Shown here in pieces: positions 46,420 to 55,348 of a stretch of DNA of 64,000 bases. Origin of the DNA: JAOXRU01 sp965247735. Lineage in GTDB: Bacteria; Bacteroidota; Bacteroidia; Flavobacteriales; Flavobacteriaceae. The notes beneath the pieces were generated by a model. It saw nothing but the letters and a program-made list of their open reading frames with translations. It searched no databases and had not been told where the DNA came from. Numbering within the stretch: position 1 is the first letter of the stretch; every line of letters starts with the position of its first letter. Both the position numbers and the translations under genes were made by a program. The stretch is from the NCBI GenBank assembly GCA_965247735.1, contig CBDFHN010000002.1, positions 3,844,001 to 3,908,000 on the forward strand. The letters run 5' to 3'.

Positions 46420-47132
46420 CTTATTATTTAATGCTAGCTAATGCTCATAAAGACGATTTAGGAAATATTAGAGGTTGGAATAATTTAAAAGTTGCTTTTG
46501 AAGATGATATTATTTGGGTTTCTGGTTTTGATGAAGATCAGATAACATCTATTGCTATAAAAAGTATTCCTTTTAAATCACTATTTTATCAAAAAGGGGG
46601 CAAACTTTTTTTTCTTGAAAGTCTTTTACCAGAGCGTACAATTCCTTCTTTATTATGGTCACCAATTGCAAGAGCATTACCTGTAGCATTACCTAACTTT
46701 AATCATAATTTTTTTGGTGTAAAAGATAAAGTAGAAATGAGGTTAGTAAAATCAGAGAAGGTTTATGAATCTACTGCTATTGTAACAAGTATTGCGGTTT
46801 TAGAACAGTATATTAATACGGCTCCAACAATTAGGCTTAAAAAATTAACATGGGCGCTATTGGATAATAATGAAGTAATTGTTGTTGGCAAACCATTACT
46901 GCCTATAAGGGGAAATGCCTATTACAAACGAGGAAGTTTTATAATACCCGCTGGATACGATTTTGATTTGGAACTAATGGAAAAAACTCTTAGTGAAATT
47001 ATTAACCCTAATGAGGATAAATGGATTGTTTGGAATCTAGACGATTCCTACTTTACTATAGCTAAAGAAGAGGTTCAGCTATTAACTATAAGCTCGTTTA
47101 GAAAAACAGTTAATCGTTTTTCATCTTTCTAA
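46392..47132 (+). CDS. bpX-like component of the MoxR-vWA-propeller system (246 aa)
   Basis: A 246-residue soluble protein, rich in beta-strand with a conserved-looking L-P-I-R-G-N-A-Y-Y-K-R-G-S-F-I-I-P-A-G-Y-D-F segment near residues 170-192 and an acidic/aromatic end (K-W-I-V-W-N-L-D-D-S). I recognise the type from MoxR-vWA-propeller operons, where a bpX protein stands between the ATPase and the vWA protein, but cannot assign the exact family. The start codon lies inside the ATPase gene (28-bp overlap) and the vWA gene follows after 11 bp, so all three are expected to be made together. Confidence 0.72.
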   Translation: MAEDIANPIAYYLMLANAHKDDLGNIRGWNNLKVAFEDDIIWVSGFDEDQITSIAIKSIPFKSLFYQKGGKLFFLESLLPERTIPSLLWSPIARALPVALPNFNHNFFGVKDKVEMRLVKSEKVYESTAIVTSIAVLEQYINTAPTIRLKKLTWALLDNNEVIVVGKPLLPIRGNAYYKRGSFIIPAGYDFDLELMEKTLSEIINPNEDKWIVWNLDDSYFTIAKEEVQLLTISSFRKTVNRFSSF

Positions 47133-47143
47133 TTTTTATAGCT

Positions 47144-49672
47144 ATGTTTTTTTACGACTATTTTAAACTATATAAGGATTATTTTTGGCAATGGGAGGAT
47201 AATGCTGAGGTGCTTGCAATTCCTAATGGAAATACAATTGCATATAATGCATTAATTGAAGAAGTGCTTTTGCATTTAAAAGATCAGGGCATACCTCCTT
47301 TTGGCGCATTGTTATTAGCTATAATAGCAACAAATCCTAATGGAAAAAAAGCACTAGATAGTATTGAAAATACTTTTTTGTTTAATAACGAACTTACCTT
47401 TTTTAAAGAAACTATTTCTTTTTTAAAAACACTTTCAGAAATACCTAAAGAATACAAAACAGGGAAAAAACGCTTATTGCTTTTTCATGCATTGTTCGAA
47501 AATTGTCATTATATATCGTCAATTAAAAACTCAAGGAATACTGCAGATTCCTACAGGACAAAACAATATAGTATAGCAAAGCTTTTAAAGAATAATGAGT
47601 TGCCTAAGTCTGGTTACAGTAAAGATTTTAGATGTATCGCATTGCTCAAAAAAAAGTTTCCAGATGTAACTGCGATCATCGAGAAAATCGCGGCTATTCC
47701 TGAAATAAACGAAGAGATTGATATACCAAATGTAGATAAAAGCGAGCAAAATGATACTGAAAGCCTGATAACTGAATTAATTGATAATTCTAAAACATTT
47801 CATGTAGGAGCATTGGTAAAAAGAATTTGGAGTGGATTACATATCAAATTGCACAGTGTATTGCCAAGCGAACAACCCATTGGTGGCGTTTCGGATATTA
47901 CAAATAAAGGAGATTTTGATCGGCTTTTATTATCTGAATATGCAAACGAAGATATCGTGTTTCTATCTAGACTTTCAAATAATGAAGCCTTGTATTTTCA
48001 AAGAGAAACTCCTCCATCAGATGATAACCATGAGCGAGTAATCTTAATAGATACTTCTTTAAAGAATTGGGGTACTCCAAAGACTATTGCATTTGCAACG
48101 ATGTTAGCAATTGCAAAACATCCAAAATCAAAAATAGACTGTAATGTTTATGCTATTGGAGACAATTGTTATCCCATTATTATAGATAGTGTATCAACTA
48201 TTATAGATGGATTGCAGTTGTTAGAAGGCAGCCTTGACGCGTCTAAAGGTTTGGCTGAGTATTTTGAGAAACATTCGGTTACTAGTAATACAGAAGTATT
48301 TGTGATTACATCGCAGACTGCAATTAAACAGCAATCAATGTTAAAAGTAATAAGCGAGTATGAGAAAGAGATTAATTATTGGATCTATACTGATGTAGAA
48401 GGTAATATAGATATTTACAGAAAACAAAGAAGTAGCAAAAAACATCTCCAGCATTTAAAAATTCCTTTAGAAGAACTTTGGAAGAAAAAAGCTATAAAAA
48501 CAACAGAGCCTAACTTGTCCAGTTTACCTGCTAGTTGTCCAATACTGTCACGAGGAGGCACTAATGTAAAGGAAGTATTATTTACAAAAGAAGGTGATGT
48601 TTTTCAGGTTACAAGTGATAAGGTTTTATTGATGTCATATATTAAAGATGTTCGGTTTGAAAAAAGAGGATGGGAAATAATATATGAAAACCTTCTTTTT
48701 ACATCTGGGGAGTTCCAGATAGGATTATTAGATAATGGAGAATATTTATTTCTTGCTTTTGATATTCAAAAAAAAGAAGCTAATTTGGTTAATCTCAATA
48801 CAAAAAAAATAACAACCAAAGTATTTGATTTTTGGAGATCAACAAGTCATATTGGTTTTGTGTTTAAAGATCAAAAATTCCATCATTTTAATCAGAAAGG
48901 AACATGGAGTATTAGTTTTGATGGAGTTATAGAAAGAAGTGATCTTAGTAAGGACGAATTTTTTTATGATGATGAAGTACAGCTGAAAAAAAGGCGTGAA
49001 ATTTATGGAGTTGGCACAAGTATAATATTGAAGAATATTAAAGAAGTATTTATAAACGAAAATAATAGACTGGTCTTCAATATTCATGAATTAGGAATCA
49101 ATTCAGGAGGGCATTTAAAGTTGGATAGTTCTAGTTCTTTGGTGAATAAAATTTCTGGAATAAAAAGTAAAGAAGGAGACTCAAGTTTTGTTTTTAATGA
49201 TGGAAGTCGAATTATAATAAAGCGGTTTGGTATCATTGTACTTCAAAGTAGTAATAAAGAAATCCCCAATATTTATATACCTTCCGTTGTAAAAGGAGCT
49301 CTTGCAGCTGCTACTGAAATTGTTTTTGCTGGTAATGAGTATTATTATAAAGAGTCTGTTTTTAAGGTATCACTTGATAAATTGGGGTCTAATAAATTGG
49401 CGGTTGTAAAGTTGATAGAAGAATTTAGTGATTATGGACTTAAAAAAGCAAAAGAATTTGTTGATGAGATTCCAAGTGTGTTTTTAGGAGCATATACTAA
49501 AAGTGAAGCAGGAATTTTAATTGTTAAACTTGAAGAAATTGGTTGTGAGCTTACTTTAGAGGAGTTAAGTAATCCATCAGCTGCGATTGAAAAAAAAGAA
49601 ATTTCGGAATTTTATCATCAATATATTAATGCTTTTATAGAAAACATACTTACTTATGGAACTGAAAATTAA
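47144..49672 (+). CDS. vWA-beta-propeller protein with C-terminal ribosomal L7/L12-like domain
   Basis: An 842-residue cytosolic protein. Residues 1-290 are helical with no family I can name. About 294-430 form a vWA domain (V-I-L-I-D-T-S-L-K and later F-V-I-T-S-Q) whose metal-site motif is incomplete: D-T-S-L-K in place of DxSxS and I-T-S-Q where T-D-G is usual. About 440-740 is a beta-rich region consistent with a propeller. About 740-806 closely follows the C-terminal domain of ribosomal protein L7/L12: F-x-V-x-L, G-S-N-K-L-A-V-V-K, G-L-K-K-A-K-E-F-V, P, K-S-E-A, L-E-E-I-G-C. In the ribosomal stalk this domain recruits EF-Tu, EF-G and IF2. The protein is the probable partner of the RavA-like ATPase. 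The fused stalk-like domain points to contact with translation factors, or to reuse of the fold. Confidence 0.85.
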   Translation: MFFYDYFKLYKDYFWQWEDNAEVLAIPNGNTIAYNALIEEVLLHLKDQGIPPFGALLLAIIATNPNGKKALDSIENTFLFNNELTFFKETISFLKTLSEIPKEYKTGKKRLLLFHALFENCHYISSIKNSRNTADSYRTKQYSIAKLLKNNELPKSGYSKDFRCIALLKKKFPDVTAIIEKIAAIPEINEEIDIPNVDKSEQNDTESLITELIDNSKTFHVGALVKRIWSGLHIKLHSVLPSEQPIGGVSDITNKGDFDRLLLSEYANEDIVFLSRLSNNEALYFQRETPPSDDNHERVILIDTSLKNWGTPKTIAFATMLAIAKHPKSKIDCNVYAIGDNCYPIIIDSVSTIIDGLQLLEGSLDASKGLAEYFEKHSVTSNTEVFVITSQTAIKQQSMLKVISEYEKEINYWIYTDVEGNIDIYRKQRSSKKHLQHLKIPLEELWKKKAIKTTEPNLSSLPASCPILSRGGTNVKEVLFTKEGDVFQVTSDKVLLMSYIKDVRFEKRGWEIIYENLLFTSGEFQIGLLDNGEYLFLAFDIQKKEANLVNLNTKKITTKVFDFWRSTSHIGFVFKDQKFHHFNQKGTWSISFDGVIERSDLSKDEFFYDDEVQLKKRREIYGVGTSIILKNIKEVFINENNRLVFNIHELGINSGGHLKLDSSSSLVNKISGIKSKEGDSSFVFNDGSRIIIKRFGIIVLQSSNKEIPNIYIPSVVKGALAAATEIVFAGNEYYYKESVFKVSLDKLGSNKLAVVKLIEEFSDYGLKKAKEFVDEIPSVFLGAYTKSEAGILIVKLEEIGCELTLEELSNPSAAIEKKEISEFYHQYINAFIENILTYGTEN

Positions 49673-51380
49673 ACTTAGCGATAAAAACGATTTTCCTATT
49701 GGTGGAGTATTGATAAAACATGCAAGTATATCCTTTTGGGTAAAAGAAATTCAGAACTTTGGTTTAGCATTAAATACTATTGAGGTATTTCCTATTCCTG
49801 ATATTGAACCTAATTCTATTTGGGGCTGTTTAATCATTACTAATAAAAGTATAGATAATAAAAATATAGGGAAGAACGAGACTTGTCAATTAATGGCTTC
49901 TAGCTTATTTATACCCGAAAGAACGAAGCTTTTTCCTATCATATCGGATTTAGAATTAAAAGCTTTATTCCAAACGGATAGATGTGTGATTCATCCTGAG
50001 TTTGGATTGGTGGAGTTAAAAGAGCCATTGGGTTTTAAGGAAATTATGGTTGTTCCTCTTCAAAAAAAACGTTTTGTGACAAGACCTCAAAAGACAGTCT
50101 TTATTCCACAACAGGTAAAAAGTTTTCAAGTAAAACCACTTTCTCCTGAGGAATCTCTAAAAAAGTTAGAAGAAAACACATTTCCTAAGAAAGAAAAAAT
50201 GGAGGATAAACCTCTTAATACTGTGGAGAAAGGAAAGCTTGGATTGTATAAGTTGTTTTTTAAAAAGAGCAATAACTCTAGTGATCAGGAAAAAATAGAA
50301 AGGACAGGTGTTTTTAGCATGCTAAGTGGTATCGTAAGATCTTTAGGGAAAGATGGTGACTCTTGGGCAGATTCTATACAAAATAATTTTGAAGATTTAG
50401 AAAACAGAAATAGAAAGGAAATTGATAAATTATTGGATTTATTAAAAAATAACCCTGAAGAAGGGCTTAAGTATGCTATTCCCTTAGATGATAAAGGTAC
50501 TAGTAGAGGGGGAGAAATTCAAGGAGGGTTTAGTATGTCCAGACGATGGTCAGAATTTTCTTTATTTGGAAATGGTTCTGGATCGGGTATAGGATCAGGA
50601 TCTATAGATCTAGGGAATCATTTTAATGTTTTAGAGGACCAATACCGTAATACTGCCCTTGCATTAATAGCGCAAGGAGATTCTAAAAAAGCAGCTTTTG
50701 TGTATATGAAACTACTTAAAGATAATTATTTGGCTGCAAAAACCTTGGAGGATGGTAAACATTATCAAGAAGCCGCTTCGCTATATTTAAAAGAGAACAA
50801 CAAAAGAAAAGCAGCCGAGTGTTATGAAAAAGGAAATATGATTGCCGAAGCAATAACGTTATATGAGACATTAAAAGAAAATGAGAAGGTAGGGGATTTA
50901 CATGTTTTAATTAATGATAAGCAACAAGCTGATGTTTTTTATAAAATGGTAATAGATGATTATCTAACTAGATATCAACATCTAAAAGCCTCTTCGGTTT
51001 ATAGGAATAAAATAAATGATGTAGCAGAAGCACAGTATTTACTTTTACAAGGTTGGAAAAGCAATAAAGATTCTTTTAATTGTCTTAAAAGCTATTTTTC
51101 TCATATAGATAGTGTTAAAGCTTTGGGGAGCGAAATACGGACCATTTACAAGAATGATGTTGTAGAATTGAATAGGGAAGTTTTTCTTAGTGTAATGAAA
51201 CATGAATATAAAAAGAAAAACGAACTGTCTGATGAAATTAAAGAAATGGCCTATGAAATTATAGCGAAACAAATTGCTATAAACCCTTCAATTGTTTCGG
51301 AGCTAAAAGAGTTTAATACAACCGATAAACAGCTTGTTAAAGATACGCTTCGTTTTAAAGTGAGGAAAAGGAATTATTAA
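49656..51380 (+). CDS. bpX-like protein with C-terminal TPR-like repeats (574 aa)
   Basis: A 574-residue soluble protein that starts inside the vWA gene (17-bp overlap). Residues about 1-150 are beta-rich, resembling the N-terminal part of the last gene product in MoxR-vWA-propeller operons. About 150-300 is a Lys/Glu-rich low-complexity linker, with a Gly/Ser-rich patch near 307-322. About 328-480 is a helical repeat region with TPR character (A-L-A-L-I-A-Q-G-D-S-K-K-A-A-F-V-Y, Y-Q-E-A-A-S-L-Y, A-A-E-C-Y-E-K-G). The end is helical and basic. TPR-like proteins in these systems are thought to be recognition or scaffold parts; the target here is unknown. It closes the operon. Confidence 0.72.
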   Translation: MELKIKLSDKNDFPIGGVLIKHASISFWVKEIQNFGLALNTIEVFPIPDIEPNSIWGCLIITNKSIDNKNIGKNETCQLMASSLFIPERTKLFPIISDLELKALFQTDRCVIHPEFGLVELKEPLGFKEIMVVPLQKKRFVTRPQKTVFIPQQVKSFQVKPLSPEESLKKLEENTFPKKEKMEDKPLNTVEKGKLGLYKLFFKKSNNSSDQEKIERTGVFSMLSGIVRSLGKDGDSWADSIQNNFEDLENRNRKEIDKLLDLLKNNPEEGLKYAIPLDDKGTSRGGEIQGGFSMSRRWSEFSLFGNGSGSGIGSGSIDLGNHFNVLEDQYRNTALALIAQGDSKKAAFVYMKLLKDNYLAAKTLEDGKHYQEAASLYLKENNKRKAAECYEKGNMIAEAITLYETLKENEKVGDLHVLINDKQQADVFYKMVIDDYLTRYQHLKASSVYRNKINDVAEAQYLLLQGWKSNKDSFNCLKSYFSHIDSVKALGSEIRTIYKNDVVELNREVFLSVMKHEYKKKNELSDEIKEMAYEIIAKQIAINPSIVSELKEFNTTDKQLVKDTLRFKVRKRNY

Positions 51381-51554
51381 TATCCATAACAATTGGTCTT
51401 GATTCAAAAAAAATATAAACTATAAAAGCCTCTCATTTTTATAAAACCCTGTAATTTGCTATCGTTAACTAAATGTTTACCAGTAACTTTTAAAACCTCA
51501 ATAATTGAATTTTCAATTTTAGAGTTTTCTGTGTTGTGTTAGGTAGTACAATTT

Positions 51555-52283
51555 TTATTTTAGAAAATCTTTTAAAACACGTTGCAATACTAAGGTATCG
51601 TTTTCCGTATTTCTTATTAATTTGTTTGATTCATCACAGTCAAATAGCGCATAATTGATTTTTACCAGACGCAAATTTTTCTTAAGAACAGCTTTCTTTT
51701 TAAGCTCGTCATAATATTTTATTTGTGCTATTCGTTCCTGTTCTTTTTCATCTAGTCCATCAGTTTCTTTAGAAGCTTTGAAGAACTCAATAACCATTTT
51801 TAAATCTTCATAATAGGCATCTAAAGGTAGTTTTGTTCTTCCTTTTCCTCTTTTATGAAGATTCCCTACTAAGGTGTCAAACGTATGCTTTCTTGATGCT
51901 TTTTGTTTTAATAACTCATCACATAAATTTAATAAATAATATTCATCGCTATTTTGAATATTAAGTGCATTCTGTTCTTTTTTTGTGACAGTAGGGATTG
52001 CCTCTTTTGGAGTATATTGCTTGCCAGCTCTTACCAAATACCAATAAGTGTTTTCAGGTCTTCTTTCTGCATGTACAGCAGGTATTATGTCAAGTTTTGA
52101 TTCTTTGTCTAATTCCCGAAGTACTTTACGTAGCGGAAAACCTTTTTTTATATCCTTAGTAAATATACCAGCTTGTACTAATGCAGGCATAATTGTTTTT
52201 ACAGGAATCCAATCAATAGCTACGTTTGTATCAAAATACTGAGTTATTACCTCGTTAATCTTTACTATGTTTTCTTCACTCAT
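51555..52283 (-). CDS. Uncharacterised protein with PD-(D/E)XK nuclease-like C-terminus
   Basis: A 242-residue protein. The N-terminal ~90 residues look like a winged-helix-type domain. The C-terminal half has a pattern I associate with Vsr/DUF559-type PD-(D/E)XK folds: a helix D-E-Y-Y-L-L-N-L-C-D-E-L-L, then F-D-T-L-V-G, then L-P-L-D-A-Y-Y-E-D-L-K-M-V-I-E-F-F-K (Asp155, Glu166, Lys169), and a last helix-strand K-Y-Y-D-E-L-K-K-K-A-x-x-K-K-x-L-R-L-V-K-I-N-Y. The usual Gly-x-x-His after the Glu is absent, so activity is uncertain. It converges on the MoxR-vWA operon, 174 bp from its end. No signal peptide or membrane segment is seen. Confidence 0.6.
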   Translation of the reverse strand: MSEENIVKINEVITQYFDTNVAIDWIPVKTIMPALVQAGIFTKDIKKGFPLRKVLRELDKESKLDIIPAVHAERRPENTYWYLVRAGKQYTPKEAIPTVTKKEQNALNIQNSDEYYLLNLCDELLKQKASRKHTFDTLVGNLHKRGKGRTKLPLDAYYEDLKMVIEFFKASKETDGLDEKEQERIAQIKYYDELKKKAVLKKNLRLVKINYALFDCDESNKLIRNTENDTLVLQRVLKDFLK

Positions 52284-52429
52284 AATATTTTATCTTAGCA
52301 ATTATACTTTAGGTTTGAGTCGCCCAAAACAATAGTGTGATAGTCTTTTACATAAATTAAATCAAACTATAGATATGACTCTTGCTGGTATTTATACTAT
52401 TTTTAATCAATTAGAAATGAGTATAAATG

Positions 52430-52459
52430 AAAAAAGCACTGAAAAATCAGTGCTTTTTT
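52430..52459 (-). terminator. Terminator after the tRNA-Met gene
   Basis: AAAAAAGCACTGA and TCAGTGCTTTTTT form a perfect stem with a 4-base loop. On the minus strand it directly follows the tRNA, with T-tracts on both sides, so it may work in both directions. Confidence 0.85.
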
Positions 52460-52462
52460 TAG

Positions 52463-52535
<73 letters not shown>

Positions 52536-52845
52536 ATATTGGACGGCAAAGGTACAACCCTTTTTCCTGTTTACAAGCATAATTTGATTAAAAGTTTAAA
52601 AAAAATGAATTTTATTGGTTTGTTGTTATCTAAGTGTTTGATTCTGGTTGTATTATTTATAGTTCTAAATGGATATAAAAATGGGTTTTCTTTTTTTTAA
52701 GAATGAATTTGTGTCGTTATCTCAAAAATCTTTTTATTTTGTACTGCTTTTTAGCCCGAATTGATATTTTAAATCTTTTTTAGGTAATGGATTTCTAATA
52801 TTCATTTGTGTTTAGTACTAACTTATTTTACCCTAACGATATCTT
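52536..52845. other. Intergenic region between tRNA-Met and the NhaC-type gene
   Basis: This 310-bp gap holds the tRNA promoter at its left end. A 31-codon plus-strand frame (52605-52700) starting MNFIGLLLSK with one hydrophobic stretch is possible but unsupported. No clear promoter for the NhaC-type gene was found. Confidence 0.5.
52547..52576 (-). promoter_or_regulatory. Promoter of the initiator tRNA gene
   Basis: On the minus strand TTG (52576-52574), a spacer of exactly 19 nt, then TACCTTTG (52554-52547): a textbook Bacteroidota sigma-A promoter. Transcription should start a few bases before the tRNA 5' end at 52535. Confidence 0.88.
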
Positions 52846-54327
52846 ATGGAGCATTATGGTTTTCTTTCAGTTTTACCTTCATTAATTGCAATAATATTAG
52901 CATTAAGAACAAAACAGGTATATATAGCCTTGCTTTTTGGAATTTGGAGTTCCTGGGTAATTATTAATGGTGGTAATGTTCTTACGGGAACTTTAGCGAC
53001 AATAGAAGGACTGGTTGATGTTTTTAAATCAGAAAGTAATACCAGAACTATTATGTTTAGCGCTTTAGTTGGAGTGTTGCTTTTGTTTATTCAATATACT
53101 AGAGGAGTAGAAGGATTTATAAATCAATTGAATAAAGTTATTGCCTATTTTGAAAAAAAGCAAAAAGGATACAGTAAGGTTGTAGTACAGCTGTTGGCAA
53201 TGCTGACAGGTGTACTTCTTTTTGTAGAAACAAGTATTAGTTCTTTAACAGTAGGAACCCTTTATCGTCCTGTTTTTGACAAGCTAAAAATCTCAAGAGA
53301 AAAATTGGCGTATATAGCAGATTCTAGTTCGGCGCCAACATCTATACTAATACCATTTAATGCTTGGGGGGCTTTTATTATGGGCTTGTTGGTGACTCAA
53401 GGATTTGAAAATCCATTTGGACTATTGTTATCTTCAATTATGTATAATTTTTATCCAATAATAGCATTGCTTATTTTGATATTGGTTATTGTTTTTAAAA
53501 AAGATATAGGGCCTATGGCAAAGGCAGAACAGCGAGTTAGAGAGACAGGAAAGTTGCTCAACGATAATTCAAAACCAATGCTTTCTAGCGATGTTACTTC
53601 TTTAGCTCCAAAAGAAGGTGTTCCTGCAAGAGCATACAATATGATAGTGCCATTGGCGGTAATGGTGTTTATGATGCCTATAAATCTAGTATATACTGGT
53701 TGGGATAAAGTAGAAGGGGCTACTTCTTTTTCTAATCATATGTTTAAAGCAGTTAGTGAGGGTTCTGGTTCGTCCTCGGTACTATATGCAGTGTTAACTG
53801 CAATAATTGTAGCTATAGTAATGTATAGGATACAAGGTATTATGAGGAGTAAAGAAATGGTGAATATGGGTTTAAAAGGAATAAGTGAATTGATGCCTTT
53901 AGCACTTCTAATGTTATTGGCATTTGCTATTGGTGATGCTTGTGGTGCTTTAGGAACTGGGAAATTTGTTGCCGATTGGTCAAAAGAGTGGTTGTCGCCT
54001 TCGTTTTTACCTGCTATAATTTTTGTGATTAGCTCTTTTATTGCTTTTTCTACAGGTACTTCTTGGGGTACTTTTGCAATTATGATAGCAATAGCTGTGC
54101 CTATGGCCGAAATCCATAATGCACCTATTACTTTGGTTATTGGTGCTACTTTAGGTGGAGGTATTTTTGGAGATCACTGCTCTCCAATATCCGATACTTC
54201 TATTATATCATCTATGGCATCAGCTACTGATCATATCGATCATGTAAATACACAGTTGCCTTATGCTTTAATTGGTGGAGGTATTGCAACAGTACTCTAT
54301 CTTATTTTGGGTTTTACTATGAGCTAG
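52846..54327 (+). CDS. NhaC-family Na+/H+ antiporter
   Basis: A 493-residue inner-membrane protein with about 11-12 hydrophobic segments. Features of the NhaC family are visible: R-T-K-Q-V-Y-I-A-L-L-F-G near the start, F-V-E-T-S-I-S-S-L-T-V-G near residue 124, S-S-A-P-T-S-I-L-I-P-F-N-A-W-G, S-T-G-T-S-W-G-T-F-A-I-M near 406, and G-G-G-I-F-G-D-H-C-S-P-I-S-D-T-S near 440. The family exchanges Na+ for H+, sometimes with an organic acid. Substrate specificity cannot be read from the sequence. The era promoter begins just after its stop. Confidence 0.9.
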   Translation: MEHYGFLSVLPSLIAIILALRTKQVYIALLFGIWSSWVIINGGNVLTGTLATIEGLVDVFKSESNTRTIMFSALVGVLLLFIQYTRGVEGFINQLNKVIAYFEKKQKGYSKVVVQLLAMLTGVLLFVETSISSLTVGTLYRPVFDKLKISREKLAYIADSSSAPTSILIPFNAWGAFIMGLLVTQGFENPFGLLLSSIMYNFYPIIALLILILVIVFKKDIGPMAKAEQRVRETGKLLNDNSKPMLSSDVTSLAPKEGVPARAYNMIVPLAVMVFMMPINLVYTGWDKVEGATSFSNHMFKAVSEGSGSSSVLYAVLTAIIVAIVMYRIQGIMRSKEMVNMGLKGISELMPLALLMLLAFAIGDACGALGTGKFVADWSKEWLSPSFLPAIIFVISSFIAFSTGTSWGTFAIMIAIAVPMAEIHNAPITLVIGATLGGGIFGDHCSPISDTSIISSMASATDHIDHVNTQLPYALIGGGIATVLYLILGFTMS

Positions 54328-54341
54328 GCAATAGAAAAGAC

Positions 54342-54349
54342 TATCTTTG
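54342..54349 (+). promoter_or_regulatory. Candidate -7 element for era
   Basis: TATCTTTG matches TAnnTTTG, 14 bp past the NhaC-type stop and 22 bp before the era ATG. The -33 TTG is not evident. Confidence 0.5.
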
Positions 54350-54371
54350 CGCTATATTATAAAAATGAAAG

Positions 54372-55256
54372 ATGGAGCATAAAGCAGGTTTTGTAAATAT
54401 TATCGGAAATCCCAATGTTGGGAAGTCTACCTTAATGAATGCATTTATTGGAGAAAAATTATCAATAATTACTTCAAAAGCGCAGACAACAAGACATCGT
54501 ATTTTGGGGATTGTTAATGGAGATGATTTTCAGGTAGTATTATCAGATACACCAGGTATTATAAAACCAGCATACGAGTTGCAATCATCGATGATGGATT
54601 TTGTAAAAACAGCTTTTGATGATGCTGATGTATTGTTATACATGGTGGAAATAGGAGAGAAAGATTTAAAAGATGAGCACTTTTTTAAGAAAATTACAGG
54701 AACTAAAATTCCAGTTTTACTCTTATTAAATAAAATTGATACTTCTTCTCAGGAAGTATTAGAGGAGCAAATGGAATATTGGAAAGAAAAAGTACCAAAT
54801 GCAGAGATATATCCTGTATCTGCTACAGAGAATTTTAATGTTCCAGAGGTTTTTGATCGTATTGTAACGTTGTTGCCAAAATCTCCAGCCTTTTATCCTA
54901 AAGATCAGTTAACTGATAAGCCAGAACGTTTTTTTGTAAATGAAAGTATACGAGAAAAAATACTTTTAAATTATAAAAAGGAAATTCCATATGCTGTAGA
55001 AATTGATACTGAAGAGTTTTTTGAAGATGAAAACATCATCAGGATTAGATCGGTAATTATGGTAGAGCGAGAAACTCAAAAGGGAATTATAATAGGGCAT
55101 AAAGGAGCACCATTAAAAAGAGTAGGGGTACAGGCAAGGAAAGATCTGGAAAAGTTTTTTGGAAAACAAATATATCTGGAGTTGTATGTAAAGGTTAATA
55201 AAAACTGGAGGAGTAATTCTAAGCAGCTAAAAAGATTTGGCTACAATAGCAAATAA
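54372..55256 (+). CDS. era: GTPase Era
   Basis: A 294-residue protein with the Era layout: GTPase domain with G1 G-N-P-N-V-G-K-S (12-19), switch region T-T-R-H-R, G3 D-T-P-G (59-62), G4 N-K-I-D near 119, G5 S-A-T-E near 145, followed by a KH domain (residues about 200-290) with G-H-K-G-A near the GxxG loop. Era binds the 3' end of 16S rRNA and assists 30S subunit assembly. It appears to have its own promoter between the antiporter gene and this start. Length is normal for the family. Confidence 0.97.
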   Translation: MEHKAGFVNIIGNPNVGKSTLMNAFIGEKLSIITSKAQTTRHRILGIVNGDDFQVVLSDTPGIIKPAYELQSSMMDFVKTAFDDADVLLYMVEIGEKDLKDEHFFKKITGTKIPVLLLLNKIDTSSQEVLEEQMEYWKEKVPNAEIYPVSATENFNVPEVFDRIVTLLPKSPAFYPKDQLTDKPERFFVNESIREKILLNYKKEIPYAVEIDTEEFFEDENIIRIRSVIMVERETQKGIIIGHKGAPLKRVGVQARKDLEKFFGKQIYLELYVKVNKNWRSNSKQLKRFGYNSK

Positions 55257-55348
55257 TTATTTTTTCTGACTTCTAAGTTACACAGTATAGTACTTGTGTT
55301 GTAGTCTTAAATTCTCGTTTCTTATTTTTATAAAAATATAACGGAGCA

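Noticed and set aside
52605..52700. A 31-codon frame with one hydrophobic segment (starts MNFIGLLLSK).
   Set aside because: No promoter, no ribosome-binding signal beyond A-rich sequence, and no partner gene; chance hydrophobic ORFs are common in AT-rich DNA.
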